NCBI GenBank assembly: GCA_030789695.1
Contig: CM061133.1
Span: 99,219,128-99,283,127 of the forward strand
Direction: 5' to 3'
Length of the DNA: 64,000 nucleotides
Source: Scilla litardierei
Taxonomy: Eukaryota; Streptophyta; Magnoliopsida; Asparagales; Asparagaceae
Part shown: piece after piece, positions 31,251 to 44,585 of the stretch
Position numbering within the stretch: the stretch's first letter is position 1
Layout: every line of letters starts with the position of its first letter
Notes under the pieces: model-generated
Told to the model about the DNA's origin: nothing
Database searches by the model: none
The model's input: only the letters and a program-made list of their open reading frames with translations
Made by a program: the position numbers and the translations under genes

Positions 31251-32354
31251 ATCTCCCCCTTTTGATGAGAATAAACCAAACATTAAGATTACTTCAAAAA
31301 CGTGTGAAGTGTGTGAAGTGTGAAGCATGAAATTTCGAGCATGAATCCCAAAATCATAAAATATGCTCCCCCTATTGACATGCTCCCCCTATCTCTGATT
31401 CCCAATCTTAATATTTCTCTCCCCCTTTGTTTTCATCAAAAATGTAGAAGATAGTAAATAGCATATGATAAATGGAAAATTAATCATTATAAAGCTTAAC
31501 AAAAAGCAATACATCGATGACCACAAGGAAGAAATAAGCATTAAGAACTAAATCATAACTATCATAATTCATCTCAGTGCTCAAGTGTGATGATCAAAAA
31601 GTTTAGTACATCTGAGATGTAATAAGGAATACAGAATGTCATAGCCAACCTTTCAAATGAATATATGAACGTCAAAGATTGAGTTTCCCCTTCTCATGTA
31701 ATATGAGTTCAAGATACCAATTCCAAACATGACCAATAAGGATTTTTAAATGTGAAATGGCAGTGCTTGACGGACTTAACACCAACGCTAAGAAAATGAC
31801 ATTTATAGCATAAGTTGGATGTCCGAGGGTAGTATCAAGGACATGGATCGTATCCATTTTCCATACGAAGCCCTGTGTATAAGACACTTGTCTTGTTATT
31901 TTTTATACACGTATATATATTTTGATGAGAGCTTTTCTTTTTACCCATGCCTTGAAACATCATATCCCATTAGTTAAACATAAATTATTCCACCAACAAC
32001 CACTTTTCCTATTCAATATTTCAAATCCATATCAAAAACATTTTGATCTGTGTAAGTGTGATTTGAAGATGAAAAACTTTAGATACTCATTAATGAATAT
32101 GACCTTAATAAAGCATGTAGTCTTTGAATGCAAGCATTGTTAAGAATATAATATTGAAAATCCATAAAGCATATGTTTTGCATCAAAGATGTTTCTGATG
32201 AAAAGTGCAAAAAGAGGAGATAGATATTCCATTTTCCCTTTCTTTTTATATTTTTCTTTTTCATCGATTTTTTATTTTTCCTTTTTATTGCACACCACAC
32301 AAAAAATATGAAATCACACCAAATAAAATAAAATATTTTCACTCTAAACATGAT
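31251..32354 (-). other. Sirevirus 3' non-coding region with multiplied polypurine tracts
   Basis: The polypurine tract beside the LTR (31251-31264, minus AAAAGGGGGAGAT) is repeated as CTCCCCCT-type motifs near 31364, 31381 and 31420 on plus. No envelope-like ORF is visible; the rest is A/T-rich. Confidence 0.75.
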
Positions 32355-35300
32355 CAATAATGCCCAGTTCTAGACGTAGACAACAAAAGCGATCTTCTGG
32401 CACAGGTTTTGTAAAGATATCTGCCAAATGAGAATCAGTAGAAATATATTCAATGGATACATCCTCTTTTGCCAAATGATCTCTAAGAAAATGATGTCTT
32501 ACGTCTGTGTGTTTTGTTCGAGGTGATGAACAGGATTGTTAGAAAGATCTATAGCACTCTTACTATCACATCTTAATGGAACATTTCTAAGATCCAAACC
32601 GTAGTCAGACAGGGTTTGCATCATCCAAAGCACTTGGGAACAGCAACTGCCAAGGGCAATATACTCAGCTTCAGTAGTGGACAAAGCAACACTGTTCTGC
32701 TTACGACTAGACCAAGAAACCAATGAATGTCCTAGCATAAAACATGTTCCACTAGTGCTCTTTCTATCAATCATACTACCAGCATAATCAGCATGAACAA
32801 ATCCAACTAAATCAAATAAACCACATGAAGGATACCAAAGACCTAAAGATGGTGTGTGAATCAAATATCTAAAGATCCTTTTTATGGCAATTAAGTGTGA
32901 CTCTTTTGGATAAGCTTGAAAACGTGCACACAAACATACATCAAACATTATATCTGGCCTAGACACTGTTAAATAAAGGAGAGAGCCAATCATACCTCGA
33001 TAAAGCTTTTGATCCACGTCGATTCCTTTTTCATCCTTTTCCAGCTTCGTTGCTGGACTGATGGGAGTTCCAATTCCTTTTGCCTTCTCCATCCTAAACT
33101 TTTTCAATAGTTCTCTGATGTACTTGGTTTGCGATAGGAAGATGCCTTCTTCAGTTTGCTTCACTTGGAATCCCAAAAAGTACTTCAGTTCTCCAACAAG
33201 GCTCATCTCAAATTGATCCTGCATGACCTTCTCAAACTTTTGACATAAAAGATCATCAGTAGCACCATAAATAATATCATCAACATATATTTGTACGATG
33301 AGAAACTGATTATGATCATGCAAAATAAATAGTGTGTTGTCTGCACTACCCTTTTTAAAGCCATTTTCCAAAAGATAAGCACTAAGGCGATCATACCAAG
33401 CTCTAGGAGCTTGCTTAAGACCATATAATGCTTTTTGAAGTTTAAAAACATGATGTGGAAAATCATGACTTTCAAAACCAGGGGGTTATTCAACAAACAC
33501 ATCTTCTTTCAGGTACCCATTCAAGAATGCACTTTTAACGTCCATCTGTTTAAGCTTGAGTTTCTTATGACTTGCAAAGGCTAGTAAAATTCTTATAGCT
33601 TCCAATCTAGCAACTGGTGCAAAAGTTTCATCAACATCTATGCCTTCAATTTGATTATAACCTTTAGCAATCAATCTAGCCTTATTCCTGATTACTCTTC
33701 CAGACTCATCAAGCTTGTTTTTATATATCCATTTGGTACCTACAATAGGATAATCTTTGGTTCGTGGCACTAAAGTCCAAACATTATTTCTATCAAATTC
33801 ATTCAATTCATCATGCATAGCCATTACCCAACTTTCCTCAATCAAAGCAGATTCAATAGTCTTTGGCTCAATTTCGGATATAAAATCCCCATGAATGCAT
33901 AAAGCACAAAGATTACTATAAGAGAAACGAGTTCGTATACCTGCCGTGGGTGCTCCAATGATCAGTTCAGGTGGATGATTTGGATTATATCTCATCACTC
34001 CTCTGTTTAGTGGTTCTTCCTCTTGGTTCTCTTCTTTTTCAGTAGGTTCTTGTGCTTGACTTGGTTCAGCAGTGTCCCTGCACCGCTATCATTCTCTGCA
34101 ATTGCATTACCTTCAGTTTCCTTGCAATTCAAAGAATTATTTTCAGTTTCATCAAATTTTACATTAATTGATTCAACAATAGTCAAAGTGCGTTTATTAT
34201 AAATCCTGTAAGCTTTGCTCCTTGACGAGTATCCTATAAGCACTCCTTCATCTGATTTGGATTCAAATGTACCAAGTTGATCTCCAGTGTTTAATATGAA
34301 ACATCTGCATCCAAATACTCTAAAATATGAAATATTAGGAGTCTTTCCATTCCAAAGTTCATAAGCAGTTTTCTTTATTATTGGTCTTAGCATGACTCTA
34401 TTACAAACATAACAAGCAGTATTTATTGTCTCGGCCCAAAAAGACATAGGCAATTCATACTCATTCAACATAGTTCTAGCCATTTCTTTTAGAGTCATAT
34501 TCTTTCTTTCAACTACTCCATTTTGTTGCGGTGTTCTAGGAGAAGAAAATTCATGCAAAATTCCTTTTTCTAAACAAAAGTTTTCAAAGATTATATTTTC
34601 AAATTCTCCTCCATGATCACTTCTGATTTTTATAATTGAAAGATTTTTCTCATTTGAAACTTGATTGTAAAAGTTTTGAAAGTTTTGAAAAGAGTCTGTC
34701 TTTTTGGCTAAGAAATAAACCCATGTAAATCTTGAAAAATCATCGACCAAAACTAAGCAAAACCTCTTTCCATTTAAACTAGCAACATCAGTTGGTCCAA
34801 ATAAATCCATGTGAATTAATTCTAAGATGCGTGTAGTTGCTATTTCTCTCATTCCTTTAAAGGTAGATCGAGTTTGCTTACCTTTCGTGCATGCTACGCA
34901 CAACTTACTATTCTCGTATTTCTGATGTGGCAGTCCTCTTACTAGATTTCTGTTCTCCAGTTTCTGCAACAAATTTATTCCAGCATGTGCCAATCTTCTG
35001 TGCCACAGTGTTGCCTCGTCTTCCCTGCCAATCAAACATTTAGCTATTGTTAGTTCTTCAATAAAAAGTGTATAAACATTATTTTTCCTATTAACTGTAA
35101 TCAAAACATTACCTGTGACAGTATCAATGATTTTACAAAATTTTGCATCAAATACTACGTTCATACCTTTGTCACAAAACTGGCTAATAGAGATGAGGTT
35201 GAGTTTAAGATTTTCAACCCATAGGACATCCTTCAGTTGAAAAGTGTCGTTACCTACAACACCCTTCCCAATTACCTTGCATTTTTCATTGTCCCCAAGT

Positions 35301-35422
35301 GTAACACTTCCTCCTTCTTGCTATACGAGGCTAAGGAACTTGTCGTAACTACCTGTCATGTGTCTTGAGCAGCCAGAATCCAAATACCACTCACACTTTT
35401 GTTCCTTAGCCAAGCTGTGCAC
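32355..35422 (-). pseudogene. Sirevirus pol: protease, integrase, RT, RNase H
   Basis: In minus order: the protease DSGCSRHMTG motif (about 35360), integrase zinc finger WHRRLAH...CVAC (about 35010-34870), core VDDFSRFTW and RSDHGGEF, with PQQNGVVERKN (about 34540). RT follows with [39 protein letters not shown] (about 33270) and KYFLGFQV. RNase H has ADYAGSMIDRKSTSGTCF and ALSTTEAEYIALGS. Gag and pol share a frame, separated by a stop at 35423. Breaks: TAG near 35321, a frame change at about 34005, TAA at 33486-33488, and a frameshift near 32520 in the last RNase H part, which fades near 32355. It would encode the copying and integrating enzymes. Confidence 0.9.
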
Positions 35423-37225
35423 CTATACATAAGAAAAACAGGACATGTGTGACCTAGGCAACCAAATAGGTCCACGATGGTGAGTGAAAGTGCTTTTAGG
35501 AACCCATACTTGTTTAAACTTGATTTTCTTGTTTCCATACAAACAGTTCCTATATGAATGATCAATAGAACCACATGTATAACATTTAGCATAAGCAGGT
35601 TTCCTTTTAACAACTTTGTTGTGAACAATCTTCTTTTCATCGTAATGATTTCCATATCCAAGTCCTTGTCTATTGTTTCCATGTGATTGATAACCAAGAA
35701 TGATGTCGAGAGATTTCTTTCCTACACCAACTTTCTTAATACTCAATTCTAAATCAGAGATCTTGGATTTTAGATAGAAGTTTTCATTCACAAGCATGGT
35801 ACTTTTACTAATAAAGGCCTTTTTCTTTTCATCTTCATTTTTCTTAAAGTTTTCAACTTTCTTTTCAAGACTCACAATTTTTTCCTTAGACTTGCTTTCT
35901 TCTAGTTTTAGCATGGCACAAGATTCACATTTAGGAGTTTCATGCAAACTAGTTTTTCCTTTTAATTTTGAAATTGTAGCTTTAAGATTCTCAATCTCAG
36001 TTTTCATTATATCTTCATTTTGTGAAATATGAAAATTATCCAGCTGTAATTCAAAGTTGGTTTCTTTTAATGATTCTACAGAGAATTCTAGATTATTGAT
36101 CTCTATGTTCATATTTTCACAAATGTTCATAAGTTCTGATAGAGAGAATTCGTGTACCTCCGATTTTGTTGAATCGATGTCTCCAACCAGACATAAGGAT
36201 GAGTGAGCAACTTCCTCTTCTGGTTCATCCTCGTCATCGTTATCCCACGTCACAGCAAGTGATCTTCCTTTTGATTCTGTCGGGGCATCCTTCAAAGTTG
36301 GACAATTCTTCATGAAGTGTCCCTGTTTCCTGCATTTGAAACACTGCACAGACTTAGTAGTATTCTGTTCAGAAGAAAAGTTTGAAGGATTAAACTTATT
36401 AAAACGATTGAACCTTTTTGACATTTCAGACTTTCCATGCGGTGTCTTGATATATCTCCTGAAACCTCTGACCATCAGGGCTTGCTCATCATCAAGATCA
36501 TCGTCGCTTTCTTCAGCTTTGAATGCTATAGACTTTGCAGCTTTGGCTTCTCCCTTTTTCCGTGACTCGATGGTTTTCAGTTCCAACTCATGGGACATCA
36601 GGTTCCCAATCAAATCATACAAGCTCAATTTGGAGAGATCTTGAGCTTCTTGAATTGCAGTATCCTTTGGACGAAAAGTACTTGGCAAGGCTCGAAGGAT
36701 TTTCCTTGCCAGTTCCATGCTTGGGTATGTCTTTCCAAGTGCCTTTGAGTTGTAGACGATGTCTGTGAATCTTGCATACATGTCCTTGATCGTCTCTGCA
36801 GGTTTCATGTCGAAGCCATCGTATTCCGTGCTGAGAAGTGCTAGTCTGGATTCCTTGACTTGAGATGTTCCCTCGTGTGTTACTTCCAGAGTACGCCAAA
36901 TTTCCTATGCAATTAAACAATGGGAAACACGATTAAATTCAGTCTTACCGAGTGCACAAATTATTGCATTCGTTGCTTTTCCATTTAATGAAAACATCTT
37001 TTTATCATTGTCATCCCATTTATCTTCAGGTTTTGGGATTTCAATATTTTCAATTATTAAAACAGGTGATGTATATCCATTAGCAACAATTTTTCAGACA
37101 TCATAATCAGTAGACACTAAATATATTTTCATCCTAGCATTCCAGTACGCAAAATCACTTCCATTAAATTTTGGGGGTCTGACAGTGGATTGACCTTCAG
37201 CAAATGCTGAATCATAAAGGCTCAT
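35423..37225 (-). pseudogene. Sirevirus gag with coiled coil and two zinc knuckles
   Basis: ATG at 37225-37223, in frame to the stop at 35423. Two in-frame stops, TGA at 37096-37094 and TAG at 36907-36905, break the first third; downstream of 36808 the frame is open for 461 codons. It has the copia gag domain (MKPAETIKDMYARFTDIVYN, ARKILRALPSTF), the knuckle CFKCRKQGHFMKNC (about 36350-36305), a long heptad region (about 36130-35720) and a second knuckle CYTCGSIDHSYRNC (about 35590-35550). Gag forms the particle. The coiled coil plus second knuckle is the Sirevirus design. Confidence 0.88.
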
Positions 37226-37256
37226 TGTAAACTAGACTTAAATGGTCAAGCCTGGT

Positions 37257-37268
37257 GCTCTGATACCA
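37257..37268 (-). promoter_or_regulatory. Primer binding site of the Sirevirus
   Basis: On minus TGGTATCAGAGC lies two bases after the LTR end. This is the well-known site complementary to the 3' end of initiator methionine tRNA, used by most plant copia elements. Confidence 0.92.
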
Positions 37269-37270
37269 AT

Positions 37271-38603
37271 TGTAGGATCTAAATAGGGCCTAGAGGGGGG
37301 GGTAAATAGGCCGATGACCAAATTATCGTGAGATAAAAATATTTAAGTCTAATTAAAACAAATACGTAGCAACAACATTAAAGCAGATAACACACCAACC
37401 AGATCAAGCAGATGACACAAAGGATTTACGTGGTTCGGTCTCCCAAGACCTACATCCACCCCGGAACAACATTACTAAAAATGTTTCTTTAAGCAGTTAC
37501 AATCACACAAGATTAGAGCCCCAACTCTAACCACTCTGACTAACCCTAGCTCACCAAAGCCCAAAAGATAATAATACTTATGATGCTCTCCCAATCCGAT
37601 ATGTCCCAACAACTCGGATTACCCAAAACAATTTAGCGGAAGAAAGAATAAAACCCAAAAACCAATGACATATACAACAACGTATTCACAAAAAATAAAA
37701 GATCAAGAGTTTAGAAAGCTTATTTGTGAAGATCCCTCTGGTGGTCGTCTTTCAACATATTAGTAGCTTCTTAATGCTTCTTACGGAATGACCATCGGAG
37801 GGCAGTAGAGGAAGTAGTCGATGTCCCAGTGAAAGTAGTCGGTAGAAGTTCCTCACTCAAAGTGATCTCATTTTCTGTACAGGAGGAACTAGCTGCTCAA
37901 CTTGGTGTCACTGCATCGGGGATGAAGTCACGGTCGCAATGCTGCAAATGGTGCTCAATTTGGATCTCTAGAACTCAAGTTATTGATGAAAATGTGAAGA
38001 GATGTACATGGGTATATATAGGATCAGCTTAACGGGTTGGGTTACTGTTCCAATGGATCCGCACGAGGGCAGCTTGGCGGAGTTTAAAGCGGCGGGACCT
38101 GCATCCGCGTTAAATTCGCTGTCGGTAGCTGTCCGTTCTCAGATCGACTGTTGAGATCGAGCCACGACGCCGCTCGGATTCAGCGTTCAGCGCCCGCCTC
38201 CGCTGACCCGGACCCACGAGCCGCCCACCGCTTTTGACTTCGAGTCGGCAGCCTTATGGCCGTTGGATGATGATCCAACGGTCACGATTTGTCGACGTCG
38301 GCTGCGACTCAGCTTGGAGACGGCGCCGTTAGCGGAACAGTGCCGTATGTCGATTTTCCAGTGTATTCTTGATGTATTATTGAGTATTTTGGCACCAAAT
38401 AAATCCCAAAAATTCTGAAAATATTTTCAAAAATCCCAGAGCCCTATATATACATGTTAGAATTGTTTCACCTCATTTCACCACTTGTAGAAAAAGTTTC
38501 TTCTTTGTATACTCTGTTTTTCCTTGTATTTCCCCGTATTTTGGCTTCAAACAATTTCCATAATTCCTGAAAAAATTCCCATGCTGTTTATAGCCTATGA
38601 TTA
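37271..38603 (-). repeat. 5' LTR of the Sirevirus, inner part
   Basis: Matches 29692-31020 of the 3' LTR. It is cut at 38603, where GATTA is duplicated around the chromovirus; the remaining 227 bp are at 48522-48748. Together 1560 bp, against 1559 bp in the other LTR. Confidence 0.92.
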
Positions 38604-39229
38604 TGTCACGACCCGCTTCCCTTAAATGGAGGCGAGACGTGAGAAGGTCCGCTCAAACGTGGAGCTGTGAAGCTGCACGCCTGATAAGCGTAAATTTAGT
38701 ATAAGCAGGTCCCTGTAATTGCAAACGAAACAACAATAACAATAATAATAATAATATGAGACGGATATGAAATACCAATCCCACAGTTTGTCCACAAAAT
38801 ATTCAACATCACAGAAAAGCCACCAGGCTAAAAGAAAGAGTCTAAAGGCCCAGAACAAGGCCAAACAAAGACGAATATAACAGAGTATCAAACTAGGTGC
38901 CACGCACCGACAACCCAAAAGATCTAACAAAACTAGACGTAGACACTAAGAATGATCTCCAGTGTCCACGAAGTCCTCGTCCAACACGGGCGCAAGCTCG
39001 GCGTCCGCAAACACCTCACCCTCAGCAAGTAACTCGGGCTCAAGGTCTAACATGCGTCACCCAAAAGAGAAAGGGGCACATGTCAGCAAGTCTAAAAGAC
39101 TTGAGCAAGGAAACTGAAAGTAACTAACAACCTAGCATTTACAATATTAAGCAATGACATGACAGTTAAGTATGATGCGATAGTTTAAAGGAAGAGACAA
39201 GCACGCGCGATGTAGCCAAAACCACCAAA

Positions 39230-39297
39230 TCACTAATCACTTATCATTTATCACTTATCACTTATCACTTATCACTTATCACTTATCACTTATCACT
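39230..39297. repeat. CACTTAT heptamer microsatellite in the LTR
   Basis: About nine tandem copies of a 7-bp unit (CACTTAT with one CATTTAT). The equivalent tract in the other LTR is 46596-46663, with one CACTTAC variant. It is not the telomere repeat. Confidence 0.9.
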
Positions 39298-40467
39298 GTT
39301 AATCACTTAGTGCATAGAGAGTCCACCTGCTGGCCAGCTCGTGGCTCAGTCCGCTTATCTCGTATCACTATTAATCACTTATCACTGTTTATCACTTAGT
39401 GCATAGAGAGTCCACCTGCTGGCCAGCTCGTGGCTCAGTCCACTTATCTCGTATCACTATTAATCACTTGAACACTAGAGATTTCGCCTGCTGGCCAGAG
39501 TGGCGGATCAGGCCAACTCGGGGCTCAGGTGGCCACTTATCTCTTACCCCACCCATATGTGTCGAGCGTTGGGGTTTCCAACTACAGGGCTCGCTTCTGG
39601 AACACGAGCCAGGAAAATAATAGCGTTGTAGTGTGTGCTACGCAATCACGATGACAAATCAATATGCAATGCCAAGAACAGATAATTGCGTACCGTTAAT
39701 TGAATTTAAACGTGACAGGCAAAATGCAATGACATGATCATATTCGCGTACCGTTAATTTAAAGTAAATGTGACATACAAGCGTGATGAAGGTGACGGAC
39801 CAAGCTTCGTTGTCAAGCTAGGTCAATGGCATCTAAACGGCTATCCTTTCACCGTCTAGTCTCTTTTACGCTAAAGCAAGGGAAATGGCCTAAGACATGG
39901 CCCAATTCAAGAGTTGCAAGTTTCACTTTCCTGATACCGGGGTTGACGAGCAATGAAGATCGTCACAAGCTAATTACGGAATAGATCGCTGTTATAGCAA
40001 AACAATCATTAGAACAATGATTCTAAATCGATTTCTTATTAGAATCCTAACTTTCTAATAATCCATTTTATTAGGGTTTCACACATGTCAATGGGGGTTA
40101 TGCTAAAACTAAGGGAATCGAGTATTACCGTGAAGAGGCGGAGGAGCGATGCCGAGCAACCACGGCAACGGAAGAACGATCCGGCTCAGATTTGGAAATG
40201 AGGGAAAAATCTGGAGAAATGGGTTTGGGGGTGGATTTTGGGGTTTTGATGAAGGTTTGGGGAAGATGAGAGATGGGTTGTGACAAGGGAGGGTTTGGAT
40301 GATGGAGGATGAGCTTGGGATGAAGGATTAATGGCTTGAGGAAGATGGGGGCTCAATGGGGGAGAAATTAGGGTTTTAGGTCGTGAGGGAGAAGAGGAAA
40401 ACATTTGGAGGGGTATTTATAGAGTTTGGTGGCGGCTAGGGCAAAACTAGGGTTTACAGCACTGGTT

Positions 40468-40870
40468 AGTCGGTCAAAGAACAACCACTGACCGACTAGT
40501 TTGGGAACTAGTCGGTCGGTCGACCAACGTAGACCAACTAGGTGTAAACAGTAGCTTCAGTCGAAAACCTGAACTAAGTGTTAGTCGGTCAATGAACAAC
40601 TACTGACCGACTAGTTTGGAATATAGTCGGTCGACGAACGTTCATGGACCGACTAAGAGTGAACAGTATTGATACCAAAAATTAGTTGAAGAGTTAGTCG
40701 GTTAAAGAAGCATTGCTGACTAGTTTGCAACCTAGTCAGTCAACCAACCTTCTTAGACCGACTAACGATAAACAGTAACTCCTGAATAATTTAGAAAGCC
40801 AACTAGTCGGTTCAAGAAGGATTGCCGACCGACTGGATCGTCATCAGTCGGTCGGTGCCCCTTCTTAGAC
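40468..40870. repeat. Dyad-rich repeats TTAGTCGGTCA / TGACCGACTAG in the LTR
   Basis: Four to five imperfect units of about 95-110 bp, each with TAGTCGGTC and its reverse GACCGACTA facing each other 10-20 nt apart. The same block is at 47829-48245 in the other LTR. The units end near GTAAACAGTA or GTGAACAGTA. It could fold or bind a factor; function unknown. Confidence 0.8.
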
Positions 40871-41192
40871 CGGCTAACGTGCACCAAAAGTTTCGATACG
40901 GGGCGCGGAGCTCCAGGATCGATTCCTAAGACTCCTAGGCTTGATCTAACAGTAAGATACGACCGTTATGAAGCCCGTCACGAATGACTTACTCCAAAAT
41001 CGACGATCCTAAGGAAGAAACGGGAAAACACGACGAAACGATCGAAAATGAAAGTTACGGAGACGAAAACCACACATGAGGAGAAAATCCACCAAAACAT
41101 ATATTATAATATAATAAATCCAGATACATGAAAACCAGTCGTTACATCCTCCCCAACTTAAGAAAAATTCCGTCCTCGGAATTTCCAAACAC

Positions 41193-44100
41193 TCACGTGT
41201 CCGGAAACAAAAGTGGGAAACGCTCTCGCATCTCATCTTCTCTCTCCCAAGTGGACTCTCCCGGCAAACCGTGCCGCCACATCACTCTAACAAGATCGAT
41301 GACCTTGTTTCGAAGTGACTTCTGACGCATGTCCAGAATCTGCACTGGATGCTGGTCATACGTCAAATCTGAGCGAACGACGATCTCCGAGAAATCCACA
41401 GCATAAGACGGATCGCTGATGTATCGACGAAGCTACGATACATGGAAAACATCATGGACTCCTTCCAAAGATGGCGGCAAGGCTAAGCGATAAGCTACTT
41501 CGCCGACCCTCTCCAAAACATCAAATGGTCCAATGTATCGCGGGCTCAACTTCCCTCGCTTCCCAAAACGAATCACTCCACGATTCGGGGAAATCCTCAG
41601 AAACACATGGTCGCCCGGCTGAAACTCCAAAGGACGACGTTTAGCATCCGCCCAATGCTTTAAAACGGTCCTGAGCAATCCTCAACCTCTCCCGGATATT
41701 CCTGACGATATCCACGGCCTCCACGATCATCTCAGGTCCCAACAGCTCCCGATCACCAACGTCATCCCAACTCAATGGCGATCGACATTTCCTCCCATAC
41801 AAAGCGGTGAAAGGCGCCATGCCAATAGACGCCTGGAAGCTGTTGTTGTAAGAGAACTCTACCAAGTGCAGATGGTCCTCACACGAACCCTTGAAATCCA
41901 ACATGCACGCTCTCAACATGTCCTCCAAAATCTGAATCGTCCTCTCGGACTGGCCATCCGTCTGCGGATGGTACGCCGTGCTGAAACTCAGACGCGTACC
42001 CAAACTCTTCTGCAAACTCTGCCAGAACTGAGATGTGAACCTCGTGTCTCTGTCAGACACGATACTCACGGGGACTCCGTGAAGTCGCACGACCTCCTGC
42101 ACGATTCACGTTACATCACTATCCAAACTAGGAAAAGGACATAAAACGGAGAGTAAAAGAATTTTACCTCCATGTATCTCCTTGCTAGCGCCTCAGTGGA
42201 CTGTCCCACTCGGAACGGAATAAAGTGCGCAGATTTGGTCAATCGGTCTACGATCACCCAAATCGCGTCATTCTGCTTTGGACTCCGAGATAGTCCAGTC
42301 ACGAAATCCATAGTGATGTGTTGCCACTTCCACTCCGGAATCGGAAGCGGTTGTAGCAACCCGGCCGTACGCTGATGCTCCGCCTTCACTTGCTGGCAAA
42401 CCAAACACTTGGCTACACTCCGAGCCACACTCCTCTTCATGCCATGCCACCAATAATTCAGACGAAGATCCTGGTACATCTTGGTGCCACCAGGATGCAC
42501 AGAATACGGCGAACTGTGTGCCTCCACCATCAACTCCTCTCTAATATCCCCAGCTGGCACACACAGCCTGGCTCCAAACCTCAGCGAGCCATCCTCATGA
42601 ATCAAAAAGTCAGTCCGCAGACCGGCTTCCACATGCTCCCGAATCTTCACCAGCTTCGGATCCTCAGCCTGGCCAGCCTTAATCCGATCCACGATCGTCG
42701 AGTGTACCTGCATGTACATCAACGACGAATCCTTCCCAGGAAGGACAATCTCCACACCAGACTCGTAAAAATCCTGCTGCAATCTCCACTGCGAGGTCAA
42801 CATCATCACCGCGGGAAGCCTACTCAAAGCATCTGGAACCACATTCACCTTGCCAGGGTGATACTGCAAATCAATCTCATAATCTGCCATAAGCTCCAAC
42901 CATCGACGCTGTCGCATGTTGAGCTCCTTCTGAGTAAAAATATACTTCAAGATTTTGTGATCGGTGAAAATCTTCACTTTCTCACTCAGCAGGAAGTGCC
43001 TCCAAATCTTAAGAGCAAATACCACGGCAGCCAACTCCAAATCATGCGTCGGGTAATTCTTCTCATGAACCTTGAGCTGACGAGACGCATAAGCCACAAC
43101 ATGCCCGTGCTGATGCAACACACAACCGAGACCCTTGCCAGAAGCATCGCAAAAGATCTCAAATCCACCGCTGCGATCAGGCACAACAAGAATAGGGGCA
43201 GTCGTCAGACGATCTCTCAGAACACCAAAAGCACTCTCACAATCACCCGACCAAACAAAAGGTACATCCTTCCGCGTCAATCTGGTCATCGGCTCGGTAA
43301 TACGGGAAAAGTCCTTAATGAAACGACGATAATATCCCGCCAAACCAAGGAAACTCCGGATCTCGGAAGCTGACGACGGAACGGGCCACTCCCTGATGAC
43401 CCTAATCTTCTCGGGATCCACAAAAATACCATCTCTAGTCACCACATGCCCGAGAAAAGAAACTCTATCCAGCCAGAACTCGCACATCGAAAACTTAGCA
43501 TACAACCGATGCTTCCTCAACATCTCCAATACCATCCTCAAGTGCGAGGCATGCTCTTCCTCCGACTTCGAGTAGATCAGAATGTCGTCAATAAATATAA
43601 CGACAAACTTATCTAAAAAGTCGTAGAAAATCAGGTTCATCAGATTCATGAAAACTGCGGGTGTGTTAGTTACGCCAAAAGGCATGACCACAAACTCATA
43701 GTGTCCATACTTCGTCCTGAACGCTGTCTTCGGAACATCTCCCTTCTTCACCTTCAACTGATGGTAACCACTCCTCAAATCCAATTTAGAAAACACCCTC
43801 GAACCTCCAAGCTGATCAAAAATATCATCGATGCGAGGTAACGGGTATTTATTCTTGATGGTCACCGCATTCAACTCCGATAGTCCACGCACATACGACG
43901 CGAACCATCCTTCTTCTTCACCAACAACACCGGTGCTCCCCACTGAGACACACTAGGATTGATATAACCCTTCTGCAAAAGCTCATCCAACTGCTTCCGC
44001 AACTCTTCCAATTCTGCAGGTGCCATACGATACGGCGCCTTCGAAATCGGCTGCGCTCCCGGAACAAGATCAATAGAAAATTCTAGAGCTCGATCAGGTG

Positions 44101-44585
44101 GCAAACCAGACATCTCCTCGGGGAAGACGTCGCCAAAATCTCGCACCACAGCTGGCCACTCCATCTCCATCTGCATAGCCACAACCCCCACCGGCTTGGC
44201 CCAAAATCTGACAGGACCAAGCGAACTGCTACCATGACTGAACTCAATACTGGATGTCCGGGAATCTCGAACACCACCTTCTTCCTCCTGCAGTTGATCG
44301 TAGCATAGAAGCTCGCAAGCCAATCCATCCCAAAGACCGCATCGTAGTTGGTGATGTTGTGGACAATAAAATCAGCATAAAGCTCATGTCCACAAACCAC
44401 CACAGAGCAAGGACTACACCCACGATGCACCGTGACTACTCCATTCCCTGTAACGATGTTCCAACTCTTGGAGAGAGGGTACGTCGACAAGGAATGCTTC
44501 TCCACGAAGCTCTGGGCCAAAATACACATCAACGCACCTGAGTCAAAGAGGACTCGGGCAGGGAACGTGCAAACCAAAACCACAC
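41193..44585 (-). pseudogene. Chromovirus pol: protease, RT, RNase H, integrase, chromodomain
   Basis: In minus order: protease-like FDSGALMCILAQSF (about 44540) and FGMDWL; RT with [41 protein letters not shown] and [12 protein letters not shown] (about 43600-43580). RNase H has [16 protein letters not shown] and DHKILKYIF. The integrase zinc finger is [11 protein letters not shown]...CLVCQQVK, with core [21 protein letters not shown] and [29 protein letters not shown] domain follows, and near 41350-41205 a chromodomain-like PVQILDMRQKSLRN...WERE. Breaks: frame changes near 44240, 43880 and 41660, and a TAG at 41433. An intron-like segment lies at 42097-42167. The chromodomain would direct integration to marked chromatin. 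Confidence 0.9.
42097..42167 (-). other. Intron-like segment in integrase (71 nt)
   Basis: On minus: GAG, then GTAAAATTCTT ... GAATCGTGCAG, then GAG. It starts GT, ends AG, contains stop codons, and sits between two halves of a conserved integrase helix whose frame is restored exactly when the segment is left out. Confidence 0.65.

Larger units (their letters stand above)
38604..41146 (-). repeat. 3' LTR of the chromovirus
   Basis: 2543 bp, nearly the same as 45969-48516 (2548 bp). It contains a CACTTAT microsatellite (39230-39297), a duplicated 100-bp phrase with TGCTGGCCAGCTCGTGGCTC, and a dyad-rich block (40468-40870). On minus CTATAAATAC near 40424-40415 is a good TATA box. Confidence 0.93.

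Noticed and set aside
35320..35425. Stop between Sirevirus gag and pol as a programmed recoding site
   Set aside because: The copy has other stops and frameshifts in gag and pol, and I see no clear readthrough context, so decay is the simpler reading.
37257..37268. tRNA gene at the primer site
   Set aside because: Only the 12 bases that pair with a tRNA end are present; no cloverleaf surrounds them.
39230..39297. CACTTAT repeats as a CRISPR array or telomere repeat
   Set aside because: Units are 7 bp with no spacers and differ from the plant telomere TTTAGGG; they recur in both LTRs of one retrotransposon, so this is a microsatellite.
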